NCBI GenBank assembly: GCA_947069175.1
Contig: CAMTDV010000019.1
Span: 73,097,358-73,161,357 of the forward strand
Direction: 5' to 3'
Source: Scalesia atractyloides
Lineage: Eukaryota > Streptophyta > Magnoliopsida > Asterales > Asteraceae
Length of the DNA: 64,000 nt
In this document: piece after piece, positions 1-12,310 of the stretch
Numbering within the stretch: position 1 is the stretch's first letter
Layout of the letters: each line of letters opens with the position of its first letter
Translations under genes and position numbers: made by a program
Notes under the pieces: model-generated
The model's database searches: none
What the model saw: the letters and a program-made list of their open reading frames with translations, nothing else
Told to the model about the DNA's origin: nothing

Positions 1-307
1 TAATATTTATTTTAAAAGAATAGTGATGACATACACAAATTAAAAAGAGTTAGATACTCGATTTTTGTCCAACCTTTTTAGAAAAATAATGTAGCATAAA
101 ATTTATGAAAATTTATAAAATGAGGAAGAAACTTGATATAAGTGAATAATTGCAGGCTATACCAATTTACCTTCCTTTTTATTCTTTCCAATTTAAAAAT
201 CAACAGGTATATGAGTGATTTTGGTTTCTTCAATCCCAACCATTGATTCTTAAATCAATGGCCCATAATCATTTTTACACTTGGTAGGATAAGACCTTTG
301 TATGTAA

Positions 308-340
308 CTAGAATTTGAATCCGCGCTTCACGGCGGGTTG
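308..340 (-). mobile_element. Helitron-like 3' terminus
   Basis: Read on the minus strand, a GC-rich hairpin-forming stretch (plus-strand CCGC...GGCGG at about 321-336) is followed after about ten bases by CTAG, next to an AT-rich flank. Helitrons end in a short hairpin followed by CTRR, and the same layout recurs at 14551, 27992, 30878 and 31227. The element would extend to the right. No 5' TC end and no Rep/helicase coding sequence were found, so this is a candidate end only. Confidence 0.3.
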
Positions 341-1379
341 TAGGACGATACTGGTGAGGATGCATTTGTTATAAGGTATTTCAATTGATTACTATTAGAC
401 CATTTAGACTTTAATCTAAGCAACAATAATAATAAGCAAACAATACGGTTAACTAAACATATCTAGAGTTACAAATTAGTTTTAATTTTAATAGGTTGAA
501 TACGAAAAGAAAATAAAAATTTGTTACATAGTGTATTGAAATGTTAATACAAACCATGAAAGCTTTAATCTAAACGGCGTTGCGGCGGGGATGCGGTGAG
601 AGTTCAATCGGGATCACACACTATGACAAAGGATAAAGAAAACCAAAAACATGTCATAACACTAACCAAAATAATATTTGTAAGTGTTCAGTTCGTTGTA
701 GCTGCTACTCGGCTCTAGACATCTAAATGTAACGGCGCAAAAGTATGTCGTAATTTAAACAAATCGTGATCATACATCGTTATCGACCGTGCGAAAAAAA
801 TTGACATCAATATGCCAATAAAAATAAACACGTTATTAATTACATGTTATAATGCGAATTTTAACACTAAAATAATAAAATAGTTAGATATAATAAAAAA
901 CAATATTAAAAACTTAATATAAAGAAATAATAAAAAAATCAATGATGAATAAGTAGTGTAGACATTTGGAAATGTTAGATATAGGAATATTTTATCTAAA
1001 TATACAAAAATAACATAAATGGTCAGTGAAAAAGGGAAAATGTGAGAGGCGAAGTAAGAAAGTGAAATAAAACTATATATGCTCTAGTAAAGGTTTTGTT
1101 AAAAACTAAATGGGAGAAAATAAATGTCCTGTGTATTCGAGCGTTATGAGGGGTGAAAACAGTTTATAGCGTCTCATAACGTCTGAAACACCGTCACCGA
1201 GGGTTATGAGGGGTTATATTGGGGGGTTATGGGCTGTGCGTGATGGTGAGAGCGGGGTGTTGTTTTGATTTCTCTCTCAAACCTATACACACATACATAT
1301 TAGATATATAACTGAAGGGGGGTTATCTATTACACACATATGTTATCAGAGGTTATGTTAAGGTAAAGGGGGTTATGGG
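312..1379. other. AT-rich intergenic DNA, no gene seen
   Basis: No coding motif seen on either strand. A GC-rich patch near 573-600 (ggcgttgcggcgggg) resembles the Helitron-type patches elsewhere. From about 1140 to 1380 the word ggttatg recurs irregularly, and it forms the target of the MITE at 1380. Confidence 0.5.
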
Positions 1380-1566
1380 CATGGGCGAAGCTTTCAAGGG
1401 GCGGGAGGGGGCGGCCGGCCCCCCGAACTTTTCGCTCAGTAGTGGAGAGTATATAGTTTTCGTATAGAAATTTTTTGGTATATACGTTTTCGACCCCCAG
1501 TTTTATAGAAATTTTTAGGTCCGGTGACTTTTGCTCCTCGGTTGAAAATCTCAAACTTCACCACTG
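1380..1566 (-). mobile_element. hAT-type MITE, copy A
   Basis: A 187-bp non-coding element. Its imperfect terminal inverted repeats (TIRs) are CATGGGCGAAG on the left and, reading inward from the right, CAGTGGTGAAG. It is flanked by GTTATGGG and GTTATGGT, an 8-bp target duplication with one mismatch, which is the hAT signature. It is homologous to copies at 14133-14329 (opposite orientation) and 28488-28672. The open frame across it is a by-product and not a gene. Confidence 0.75.
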
Positions 1567-3679
1567 GTTATGGTGAGTTATGAGTAGACAATGGCTTATT
1601 ATCATATATTAAAAGTTGGCTGGGTATTACAAAGATGCTTTTGTCCATAGGCGATTCTACCAGCCATAATATCAATATCGGTAACCATGACATTTAATGA
1701 ATAGAGAACGTAATCAAATATTAAATCCGATCAAAATAACTAATATCATACGAATTAAATAAAAACAACTATTTAAAACCTTCAATAAAAACACCATATT
1801 TCTGAAATCTCTGTTGATTATTGGTATGAGACTTATTGACTTGTTTACTCACTCCTTTACCATTTTAACCATTTGAAATCTTAGAGTAGGGTTTTCACTA
1901 TATATAGTTTCATATTTCAACTGCCATGAACATTATTCATTTACCAATGTCCTCTACTATGGGAAGATGATTGATGCTATGAACTTTCATTGATCTCTTC
2001 ATATATTGTCGTTTTGACTATATGACGCTCTCATGTTAACATCGTACATGTATCTCCATCGTGTTAACATAGAGTTTGGAGGTTCCTTATTCTTGTTATC
2101 AACTGCTGTTTTGATATGACATGTCTTCAACAATTTGAGATTCATCGGTTACATTCTTGGAGTTATCGCCAAAGCGAACGTACTTAACATCAAGTGAAAG
2201 CCGATATAACGTATTGACATCTTCATAGGATGATAGATATGTAACAACACTTATAATTGGATGCCTGAATAACAGTACAGTAACAACTCTTAGGATTTTT
2301 GTGGATGTTTTCACATCTACGATTAATTACGACACATAGCTTTTCAAGGACCGTGTAGGTTTCTTCAGCTTTGAAAGGAAATCCTCAAACACAATTACCT
2401 TAAACCGACGACATTGCTTATAATTGATAGTAATTATTTTGATTGAAATCTGGAGAACAAATTTCATATGTATTTTTTATTTTGTAGCTATTATTAACGT
2501 ATTATGATTTTATGCTTTTATAAGTTGCATGATATGGTATTTGTTTTTTAAAACTTAAAAATACACTCATAGTGTTCTGTTTAGCCTTTTTTCAACCGGG
2601 TACGTTTATCATATTAGTGTAACCGGCCATTTAAATAGGTCATTTCTGTCTGTTTTTTTACGCCCGTTTGCGGTATGCGCATATAATGTATATATATGTG
2701 GGCGCTCGGAGCGCAAAAGTGAAAGTGCACTAATTTTAACCTTATTTTATTAATCTCGTGAAAATGACGTTAAAAGAGGGGATGGTTAATCATGCATCAT
2801 GTGGTGGCGTTGATAACCGAAAGACAAGGGAGTACATGCACTAATCGGCCTTTTTCTTAGTTGCTGAGTGTTATGTGCCTTATGTCCAAGGCTTGATGCA
2901 AAACTACTATCTAGCCGTGGGTCTCATTGGAAGCAACCTCTCTATTAATACGGGTAGAGGTAAGACTGTCTACATCTTACTCCTCAACCCCTACATTAGC
3001 TTTGCTATTGGTGGGATCTACAGAATATGTGATGATGATGACGATTTCTGCTTTTTTTTTAATTTTTTTGGAACGACGAATTTCTTTAATGTTGTAATAT
3101 GTGAGACTTGAACCTAAAATCTTAAAACCTAGGCGTTTCTAAAGGCTTTGTCTTTGCCAATGAACCACCAACCCTATTAGTGGTCATCTAGTTAATGGAT
3201 GAGTTCGTAGACGCTTAACATTTAGATCATAAATGGTGGTCCATTGCTCAAGTTTCGTAGAGCGGACCCCCCCCCCACCGGACAAGGCTTGTTGGAGGTG
3301 TTTGCCCCATGCGGTCCGGTTTGTTTGAGCGGACTAGGTTGGTTTGAAATGGTGGGGACCACCCACTCACAAACTTCTTTTTTATATATATAGTAAAAAG
3401 CTGAGTGTAATGTGGAGGTTTGGAGTGGTTTATTGTTGGAGAAAAAATGAGAGTTTAGAGTGGTGGTTTAGAATAATGTAACATGCGGACTACGTAGCCT
3501 GTTGGATGAACTTGATCACCGTTAGAGATGCTCTTAGTTCCACTACTTTCTGTTGACCCTATAAATGACATGATAAATAAAACTATCGGAATGGAAATGG
3601 ACAAATAGATACCAACTAAACATTGTATATATATACAAAAACAACTTTAACATTGCAAGTTAACGGTACAAGTTAACAG
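1567..3679. other. Intergenic DNA, no gene seen
   Basis: No recognisable coding sequence. A poly-C run at 3270-3279 lies in a GC-richer patch (about 3235-3540) that ends in gttagagatgctctta, which resembles the end of a Harbinger-type MITE, but I could not find a matching left end. Confidence 0.5.
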
Positions 3680-3684
3680 TGATT

Positions 3685-4022
3685 GAACCGGAGATTGGAG
3701 AGTAACGCTCGCACCATTTGCAAAAAAAAAAAAAAAAAAAAAAAAACAATTGAGCAACATACCACACAACATGAGATCGGAGAGTAACCGATGAACTGTT
3801 TGAAAAAGAAATGAAAAAAAAACAACTTACCGTTGCAAGTTAATTGTGATTGAACATCAACATACTAGACAACTGGAGACCGGAGAGTAACAAACACAAC
3901 GTTTGAAAAATTATTAACCACAATAACCAACATAATACATGACCGAAAAGTAAACGATGCACCGTTCCAATGTTTGAACCAGAAAGTAACCGACGTACTG
4001 TTCCAACACACTGTTTGGAAAA
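3685..4022. repeat. Degenerate minisatellite
   Basis: About five diverged copies of a unit resembling accggagagtaaccgatgca followed by an A-rich stretch (near 3690, 3773, 3878, 3942 and 3980). A 25-base A run sits at about 3722-3746. The short reading frames on both strands here are repeat by-products. Confidence 0.5.
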
Positions 4023-4293
4023 AAATAAACAAACCGACACACCTCCTCTGTCGTTTCACATTCTATATAACCCCATTGTCATAAAAAATCTTCGTTCATG
4101 TTATCACCTTGAACGTTTTTTAAAATTATTTCTCTGTAAAGTCAAAGATTGTTGATTAAGACGAAGATAAAGGAATTGTCCTTAGTTCATGGCTGCAACA
4201 AATCCCTTCAAAGGACTCATCATCAACAAAATAAAAGAATAAAGGACATGCCTAAATAAGTGAGTTCTGGCATCAACAGTTCTAGGTGGACAT

Positions 4294-5052
4294 TGTTAGG
4301 TTATATAAGATCTGCTGATGATGAAAGCTAAAACCCAAAGGATCCATTATCGTTGCCTAGATAAGTTAAAATGCAATCTTCAAGTCCAATAGTTTCTCTC
4401 CACTTGAAAGCTTCACAAAAAAGCTACCCTAACTCCTGTTTCATCAAACAACTGCCTTCAAGAATAAAGATAACAAGTGCTGATCATAAAAGAGCTGGTC
4501 AATAAGTTAACAGTCAAGTAAACCAAAGTCAAAGACTAAAGACCCAAAGATTAGTTAACAAGTCAAAGGCACAAGTTTTGGATTTCCAGAAGAGCTGGGT
4601 CACAACCAGCTATTCTGAGAAATCCAACAGTTCACTATATTTCTCTAAAGATTCCAACGGTTCAATGAAACAACGTAACAATCGGACAGTTTCACAACTG
4701 CTAGTAGTTACATAATTTAATGAAGTTGTTGAAGGTCACTTTCATGTTGATGTCACCAGCAGTTTACACATCCTATAAAAATTTTGAGTATCTTTGTAAT
4801 TAGTTAACACTAAGAGCCAAAGAGCAAAAAAACTTAGTGAGAGTGTGATCATCTGGTGAGGGGGGAGTATTGTGTACTTATTGATTGTGTTACATTTGTT
4901 GAATACTTAATGAATCATTTGCAATCATTCCCTGTTCATCTGTGATTGTTTGATGTGTTTAGATATTATTGTTTGATTGAATTTCCCGATTTAATTAACT
5001 GTTTCACTAAGAAAAACACACACACACACACAACATATAATCAGATCCAACA
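4294..5052 (+). repeat. Possible LTR fragment
   Basis: The segment starts TGTTAGG and ends GATCCAACA, the TG...CA form of plant copia LTRs. It has an LTR-like composition and a (CA)n run near its end (about 5013-5032). No matching second LTR, primer-binding site or target duplication was found. It does not resemble the candidate 3' LTR at 12682-13082, so it may belong to another element. Confidence 0.25.
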
Positions 5053-5231
5053 TTTACAATTTCATTAAATAATAGTCCTTATTTTTGCCCGCCTTAGTTT
5101 AATTAACCAATAGATCATAAGTTTTTTTAGCTAAGTATCTTATGCATCTTATCTAAATCCATTGTAGCTCCAAATTGTGGGATTAAAACATCACCTGTGC
5201 CAACTTTACTGCTTGGAAAGGATCTCTAATA

Positions 5232-5760
5232 GTGACTCTTGCGTTGTTGGACTTTGATTATGCACTGAGAGTGGATGCCCTTCCTACACTTACTTATTAT
5301 GAGAGTACTGCCATTGAAATTATAACACATGAGAAATGGGAGAGGTGTAACCAAATGTATCCTATATTCATCAAAAACTCCATTAACATTGCTATTAGGG
5401 GAGTTATTCAAAAATCACCTATTGCTGCAATTTATTTGGCTTATGTGGAAGAGCAATTCAAAGGAACATCTAAGGCACATGTTAGCACTTTTATTCTGAA
5501 GGTGGTGACTACAAAGTATGATGGAAGAAGCGGCATTCATGAGCACATCATAATGATTAACGACATGGCCCTTAAGCTTAAAGGACGAGACATAAAGACC
5601 AGTGACAATTTCTAGGTGCACTTTTCATGACTTCTCTCCCTACAGCCTATGAATCCTTCGAAACTACTATAACACTCAGAAAAATAAATGGAATATGAGT
5701 GAGTTGATTGCTATGTGTGTGCAATAGGAAGAACGTCTGAAGTTAGAGAAACCTGATGTT
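5232..5760 (+). pseudogene. copia gag remnant
   Basis: The longest open piece is 127 residues (5232-5615). It resembles the UBN2-type gag domain of plant copia elements: the frame has an ERCNQM...FIKNSI stretch, then AYVEEQFKGTSKAH and KYDGRSGIHEHIIMINDMA, matching the helical gag core in order. A TAG stops it, but homology continues to about 5760 with further stops (a segment like MSELIAMCVQ.EERLK). A lysine-rich region follows at 5760-5930, where a CCHC knuckle would be expected; I see only a broken one (NCKE followed by a stop). The role would have been particle assembly and RNA packaging. Confidence 0.7.
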
Positions 5761-5929
5761 ACTTACCTCACCACTACCAATTCAAAGAAGATGAAAGACA
5801 ATTTCCATAAGAAGGAAGTTTCTAAAATCTAGAAAAATGTTGTAAGTGCTTCCAGCTCTAAGAACTCTAAAGGGAAGTCTTATCACAAGTTCAATTGTAA
5901 GGAGTGACATAAACTGAAAGACTCCCAGA

Positions 5930-6919
5930 CTTCAAGAAGTGGCTGACTAAGAAAGGTAATAATCTTTACATGACACTTGAGCTCTTTGTTCCGACTAATA
6001 CATGTTGGTTTGATACTTGTTCTATGGTTCATGTAACCAACTCAAATCAGGGCTTCCTTACAATCCAGAATTTGGAAAGAAACCTAAGAACACTTAAACT
6101 GGGAATGGAAAGAACTCGTTGTTGAAGTTGTGGAAACCTTACAATTAGTTATGAAAATTGGTTTATGTATTAAACTTGATGATACCTTATATATTCCTGA
6201 GATTACTTGGAATTTAGTTTCCGGACCAAAGATAGACATGGACGGTCTTGATGTTTCTCATCGTCATGACAAACTTACTATTTCTTTAAATTTTGAAGTG
6301 TTTGGACATGGTTTTCCGGATTGTGGTCTCTATAAATTAGACTAAATGATGAATTTCAAAACCTTTGTTATCACGTAATGTGAATCATTAACAAAAAGAA
6401 AACGAAAATGAGACTTTGAAACTTCATCCATGTTGTGGCATATTCAACGTTTAGGTCACGTCTCACAAGAGGTTTTATCTAGGCTCGTGAAGGATGAAGT
6501 GTCACCATCTCTTGATTTCAATGATTTTCAGAACATGTGTCAAATGCCTTAAAGATAAAAGGACATCGATGAATAAGAAAGGTGCCACTAAGAGCTCTAA
6601 TTTACTAAAACTCATTCACACTTATATTAGTGGGTCTTACCCTATCTCTAGAATAACTTTATATACTTCAATTGTCACATTTATCGATGATTATTCTTGT
6701 TATATGTACTTATATCTTATTAAGGAAATATATGGTAAACTTGCAACTTTTAAATATTATAAAACTGAATTTGAAAAACAACTAGATCGAATTAAAATTG
6801 TGAGATCAGATAGAGGATGTGAATATTATGGTAGAAATCTGAGTGTGGGTTAGGCTCCTGGTCCATTTTATGAGTTTTGTAAGGGCCAATGGATCATGAA
6901 CCATTACACCATTACTCCT
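5930..6919 (+). pseudogene. copia protease and integrase N-terminal remnant
   Basis: Near 6005 a frame reads WFDTCSMVHVTNSNQGF, corresponding to the WxxDSGA protease motif with the catalytic site altered. Near 6430 the GAG-pre-integrase pattern LWHIQRLGHVSQEVLSRL is readable, with shifts. The 119-residue open piece at 6494-6853 covers the start of the integrase core: TFIDDYSCYMYLYLIKE (first catalytic Asp region) and RIKIVRSDRGCEYYGR (second Asp). The frame is cut at TITP by the solo LTR that begins at 6920. Confidence 0.7.
6915..6919. repeat. Target-site duplication CTCCT (left)
   Basis: CTCCT sits immediately before the solo LTR and is repeated exactly at 9623-9627 immediately after it. 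Confidence 0.85.
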
Positions 6920-6944
6920 TGTAACACCCCAAAAATACTAGAGT

Positions 6945-6980
<36 letters not shown>

Positions 6981-6982
<2 letters not shown>

Positions 6983-7492
6983 GGGGAAGGTTCACTTGAG
7001 AAGAAAATTTTATTGAGAAGAAAAAGAACAAAAGGGTACAATTGTCAAACATTAAATAGTGTTTTCTCATCTCATTTATTATTATGTTTGACCAATTAAT
7101 TAGTCATAAAGACTATCATCCTCCACACTAAATTTTTTTGCCTAAAAACATCAAACGTTATCCTACACACTTCGAAATGTATCCTACACGTATTAAAATT
7201 TATCCTACACAACTCGTAACTTATTCTACACACATCGTATTTATCCTAAACTATAAATGAATTTTTATTTTTATTTTTTGAGAGAAATATATATCTTAAA
7301 ATAAGTTACAAATTTAATATAGTTAGTTATTAAAGATGAAACTACCAATTAAGGATGTATGTAAGTTTACCCCCCTTATAGTTACATTAAGTACAAATAT
7401 TAAATGAAGTCTAATGAAGCATTCCTATTGGTTGAAATTTCTTCTTTTTTCTTCTTACAAAGTATTTCTTCTCATTTGAACTCTTCACTATA
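6981..7492. mobile_element. MITE with long imperfect TIRs
   Basis: The left end (GAAGGTTCACTTGAGAAGAA) is matched in inverted orientation by the right end (ttcttctcatttgaactcttc), with A/G-rich subterminal arms of about 45 bp. It sits between (TA)n tracts. The interior is non-coding, with recurrent tatcctacac words. Related copies lie at 41690-42000 and 63125-63440. Confidence 0.6.
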
Positions 7493-9106
7493 TATTATAT
7501 ATATATATATATGCACACACACACACACTCTCTTGTACATATATGTATTCAAAAATTATTTCAAATTTGATAACTAGGAATAATTAACCAAGTTACTTTC
7601 ATGTAAATGGGTAATAGAATAATGAGTTGTAATCTTTTACAACTAAAACCAAACATGAGGGACTAAATTAGAACAAGCGGAAAACTAGTTTATTAAAAAG
7701 AAAAATTAAAACACAACACACACACGTATGCGTGTGTGTGCAACGACCAGGAAAAGGAAAAAGGGGGAAACCCTAGCTCTTGATCAGTAAACCCCACATC
7801 CATCCAATCCAACTGAAAATTGAACCAATTTTGATGCATGCTTGACGATTTAGGGTCTATTCTATCATCTCATCTTAAGTTATGTCAAAAAGCTAGTGCT
7901 TGGTGAAGTACAGAATCCTTGATGAACCTTAAGATATGCAATTGATGAATGGATTTAGGAATTTATGTTAAATTTGTAGGTCTTACATGATTAGAGGTAA
8001 ACTCTTTATGAGTAGTAGATAGAACAAATGCTATGATTATGTGTTTGAACTAATAGCGATGTATGTATAGGTGGGTTTTGATGAAAAAGGTTGAATCCAT
8101 GAAACCTAGATGGTTAACTTTGGGGTTATGAACTCATAATAAACTAAATCTTGATGCTAAAGCATTTATAGTGAACATACCTACTTGTCTGGTTGAGAAT
8201 TACATGGTTATAAAATTCTAAATTTGATTAACATAGCTAGTTAAAATTTATACACATAAGGTGTATGATAAAATGCCTAAATGAGTGACAATTGTGAATG
8301 AGAACACATGGTTATGTGATTGGCAAGTTGTTTAGTTGAGTTATAAGTCGAAAGGTTCTTATGATGTTGGGTTGTACTCTTTAGGCAACTCGGGTGAAGC
8401 ATCGGGTAATCAAGTCGGAACGAATGCCTTGTTGAAGGATAAGCTTTAAGGTACGTGACTATACATTTCGTAGTTATTCTTTGTTTAAATAATGTGAATT
8501 GTTGATAAGTAGTTGAGAAAGTGATATCCATGAAGTTCAGTTGTTCAGAAGTGATGGATTCACACGAACGAACTAAACGGGTCAAATGAGCGCAACTCGG
8601 GTAACATGAGTGTGAATTATCGAATTTTATATAAACCCAAGTAATGTGTTAAGTTTATAATGAAAGGGTAAACCGGGTAACGGGAACGCAAACCATAAGT
8701 GGCTAACCCCAAAAATGGGATATTGTCTAGAATATGTTTTGATTAAAAGAAAGGTTGACCGATTTAAGCTATGCTCTTGAACATCAATGAGTCAAAATAA
8801 TATTCACACAAACCGGGTGTCAGAAGCGTGGATCACACAACTAATGATAGCGGGTAAGGGGTATAATTATGAGGGATTTTAGATACAAAAAAGGACCTCT
8901 ATAATTCTAGCTTTGTACTTGATTTCTGGAAAAAGGCCAAATAAATTAAACGTGTGAGCCAAGTAACGGATACACGGGTTTAAGGATTTTCTTATAAAGA
9001 TACACATCAAACTAAGTTCTGAGATGGGGTATTGAAAAGATTTAAAAAGATCAATTGCAAGTTCCAAGTAATGTTGTAGGTTACGACAACAAAGTTGTCT
9101 TTATTT

Positions 9107-9290
9107 TGCTTAGCTGTAAGTTACGGCTTACTGTCGTAGCTTACAACAATAACCTGTTATTGCCTTTTGCTTGGCCGTAAGTTACGGCACACTGTCATAG
9201 CTTACGGCAGGCACCTGCTGTCTATATTTTTGTTGCTTGGCCGTAAGTTACGGCAAACCAACCGTAGCTTACAGCGGGTTTCGCCCGTTA
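9107..9290. repeat. Tandem repeat of palindromic units
   Basis: Three units with a 61-66-bp period, each starting TGCTTGGCCGTAAG or a variant. Each contains the odd palindrome GCCGTAA-G-TTACGGC, followed by a second half-palindrome, GTAGCTTACGGC or a variant. The first unit is the most diverged (agctgtaagttacggc). It lies near the 3' end of the solo LTR. Confidence 0.65.
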
Positions 9291-9622
9291 TTCCTTTCTC
9301 CCTTTTTAATTGTAAGGAGTCTTGATAGGCGGACATATTTTGTTTATCAAATTTTATGACCCGTTCTTTCTAGCGTATTGTGTGTATATTTGAACTAGGT
9401 ACCTTTCAAGTATAACCCAGATGGAGTTAAAGTCACGCAAAGAACCGAACACCTTTCAGTGATTCCATTATCTGTTGCATCAAATATGTATTAAATACTT
9501 ATTTTTTGAATACTTGTTATTTTCAAGCTTAATTTAATTTTAACTTGACCACTATGCAAACGTGTTTTAGTTCTAAATGATGTATTATAAAAAGGCCTAT
9601 ATATATTGTGAAGGATTTTACA

Positions 9623-10330
9623 CTCCTCAACAGAATGGTGTTGCTAAGCAAAGAAACAAGACCTTAATGGACATGGTATCTAGTATGTTATACAACTCTG
9701 GTTGACATCGATTCCTATGGTCTGAGGCCTTTGAAGCAGTTATTCATATACTCAATAGGCTTCCTTCAAAATATGTCCCTAAAACTCCTTACGAACTCTG
9801 GACAAATTGAAAACCGAGTCTAAGGTATATGAATGTACGGGGTTGTTTCACTGAATCTAAACCTCGTAATCTTTTCCTAAGGAAACTTGACTCGAAGAAA
9901 TTTAGTTGTTTCTTTATCGGATATCCCGATCACTCAAAGGGTTATCGATTCTACTATCCTTCCCATGTCACTCGTATTGCGGAAATTAAGTGTGTTGTGT
10001 TCCTTACGGATTTTAAAGTCAGTGGGAGCAAAGGAAATATTTATGAGGATTTACAAGAAGTACAAGACGCGGAGGGGGGAGGGACTTGTTGCTTACTTTA
10101 ACCCCAGTTAATCCTTATATACACAACGCTACACTGCATGTCATTGCACCACCTCCTACATACTCATAACTTAATGTACTAGAAAGTGAAGTCCTTTCAA
10201 ATGATCAATATCAAGACAATGTTGAACCCGGTAATCAACTCAAGAGATCATCTAGGTCCATAAGGCATACTAACTTTGATGATTATGTAACTTACTTGTA
10301 GATCGAAAATACTTCGAATCACAGTGATAT
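9623..10330 (+). pseudogene. copia integrase C-terminal remnant
   Basis: After the solo LTR the frame continues with QQNGVAKQRNKTLMDMV, the third catalytic region; the expected Glu (ER) is now KQ. Then follow the conserved copia stretches WSEAFEAVIHILNRLPSK and TPYELW, and the 90-residue open piece at 9829-10101, with GCFTESKP and CFFIGYPDHSKGYRFYYP. Homology continues with stops to about 10330 (GNQLKRSSRSIRHTNFDDY), the linker before RT, where unrelated DNA interrupts it. The strand-transfer function is certainly lost. Confidence 0.75.
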
Positions 10331-10334
10331 TGAT

Positions 10335-10775
10335 TGATTGGTCACACAAACACCTATTGGTTGGGCGTTTAAGTAATAAAAAGTATGAAAAGTGATGAAA
10401 ATGGTACTTGTATGAGAATATGCAAATCAATCAACAAAGCTGATGGATACCATTTAATTAACACTCTATGCTCATGGGTTTTTGGATTAAACACTTATTG
10501 TATTGATAAGAACACACACAATGCACACACTAGCTAAAACCTCTAAGGAACCCTACATGCTTACATATATATACATATATATATATATGTATGTATATAT
10601 ATGTGTGTGTATAGCTACCTACGCTTTATAAAAGCACAACTAAGACAAAAACACCGCCCCTACATTAAACTACTATGAAACTTTACTTTTCACCCCTAGA
10701 CCTTTAAAGCATATCCCAAAACAACCCAAACTAGTTAACCAAATAGCAAAAATCTCAAATGGTCCTAACATTACC
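10335..10775. other. Insert within copia pol, identity unknown
   Basis: About 430 bp with no pol homology separates the integrase-RT linker from the RT remnant. It contains (CA)n and (TA)n tracts (10515-10610) and no gene. It is probably a small insertion, but no clear ends or target duplication were found. Confidence 0.4.
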
Positions 10776-11580
10776 TGACTAATTTTGAAATGGATACTAG
10801 AAAACTTATTGATCCTACCTCTTATAATGAAGCCATTGGCATTAATCAGATTACAGAATGGAAATAAAAACCATGATTGACGCGCTTGAATCCATGAAGA
10901 AAAATGATGTTCGGGATTTGGTTGAATTACCCAATAGTGTTAAAAATTTTATGATGTAATTGGGTCTTTAAAACAAACCGGATCAAAATGAAAACGTTGA
11001 ACACGACAAAGCAAGGTTGGTTGCAAAGGGCTACACTCAAAAATAGGGAATTAACTATCAAGAGACCTTTTCTTCTGTCTTTCGAAAGGATTCTTTAAGG
11101 ATCGTTATAGCCCTAGTAGCTTACTTTGATTTGATGCTACATTAAATGAACGTCAAAACCGTTGTCCTTAATGGTGACTTGGATGAAGACGTGTTCATGA
11201 AACAGTCTGAAGGTTAAAAAGATTTAGTATGTAAGTTGAAGAAATCCATATACAGGTTGAAGCAAGTATCACATCAATGGTATCTTAAGTTTGATGAAGT
11301 CATGAAGATACAAGTGCATAAATGCACATAGCTCAAGATGAGTGGGAGCAACTTTACTATACATGCCCTTTACATTGATGAAATTCTTTTGGCAATTAAT
11401 ACTTTAGATATGTTGCATGAGTCAAAATATTTACTCTTGCATAATTTTGACCAGAAGGATCTCGGAGAGGCTTCTTATGTTATTAGCATCGAAATACACC
11501 TAGATAGAGTTAATGCGATTTTGGGATTATCTCAAAATGCATACATTGAGCGTGTCCTCACACATTATAATATGTAACAT
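10775..11580 (+). pseudogene. copia reverse transcriptase remnant
   Basis: Shifting frames show the conserved RT blocks in order: the SYNEAIG region before RT, CNWVFKT, the LVAKGYTQ-like block, MNVKT, and the SIYGLKQAS-like block. The best open piece (11338-11577, 79 residues) holds the catalytic loop as LYIDEILLA, where active copia has YVDD, so the second Asp has become Glu. DLGEASYVISIEIHLDR and LGLSQNAYIERVL follow. The many stops rule out activity. Confidence 0.75.
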
Positions 11581-12310
11581 TGCTCTCCTTTTGTGGCTCT
11601 AATAGTTAAGGGGGATGTTTTCGGCTTCTTTCAATGTCCAAAAGTAGAGGTTGAAAGGTAGCAAATGAGAATGATACCTTATGCATCAGTAGTTGGAAGC
11701 CTTATGTATGCTCAAGTATGCACTCATCCATATATCACTTATATTTCTGTTACGTTAGGCTTTTATCATACTAATCCTGACCTTGACCACAAGAAAACAG
11801 CTAAGAAAGTTCTTCGACATCCGTAAGGGATAAATGACTATAAACTGACTTATAGAAGAAGTGATAGTTTGGAAGTGGTTGGATATTCTAATTCTGACTT
11901 TGCTAAATGCAAAGATGACAACAAATCCACTTTGGGGTATATCTTTCTTTTAGTTGGCGGACCTATCTCATGGAAGAGTCATAAGAAACAGTTGACAACA
12001 TCTACTATGATAGCACAACACATTGTTGTTTATAAAATGACCTGTCATGAAATGTTGCTGAAAAATCTTACCACTGGACTCAAAGCTGTTAACTCCATCT
12101 CTAAACCATTGAAGCTTTATTGTGATAACTTGGCTGTCGTTAGTTTTTCGAACAATGATAGTTCGAGTGGAGTTGGATCATATCTTGATACAAGTACTTG
12201 TTCGTACGTGAGTGAGTTGAGAAAATAATATTTGTACCGTGTATATACGAACTAAAAATATGCTTGCGGATTTGATGATAAAGGTCTTATTCCTAAAGTT
12301 TTCGAAAAGC
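11580..12310 (+). pseudogene. copia RNase H remnant
   Basis: After the YASVVGSLMYA-type block (about 11680-11710) comes a 119-residue open piece (11869-12228). It has GYSNSDFAKCKDDNKSTLGYIF (first catalytic Asp region) and GGPISWKSHKKQ, a degraded active-site Glu block (TTSTMIAQHIVVYKMTCHEM), and PLKLYCDNLAVVSFS with the later Asp. The end of the domain (12230-12310) has lost frame. This is the normal C-terminus of copia Pol. Confidence 0.75.

Larger units (their letters stand above)
6920..9622 (+). repeat. Solo LTR inserted in copia integrase
   Basis: A 2703-bp segment that begins TGTAACACCCC, a start typical of chromovirus gypsy LTRs, and ends in CA, flanked by exact CTCCT duplications. 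Removing it joins the integrase reading frame seamlessly: TITP before it, QQNGVA after it. No internal region, PBS or second LTR is present, so this is a solo LTR, presumably left by recombination between two LTRs. It carries a (GT)n microsatellite at about 6942-6975, a nested MITE (6981-7492) and a palindromic tandem repeat (9107-9290). Confidence 0.85.

Noticed and set aside
3235..3540. Harbinger-type MITE ending gttagagatgctctta
   Set aside because: Only one end is recognisable; no left TIR or TTA/TAA duplication found.
4294..5052. 5' LTR of the degenerate copia element
   Set aside because: No similarity to the candidate 3' LTR at 12682-13082, no PBS after it and no target duplication; kept only as a low-confidence LTR fragment.
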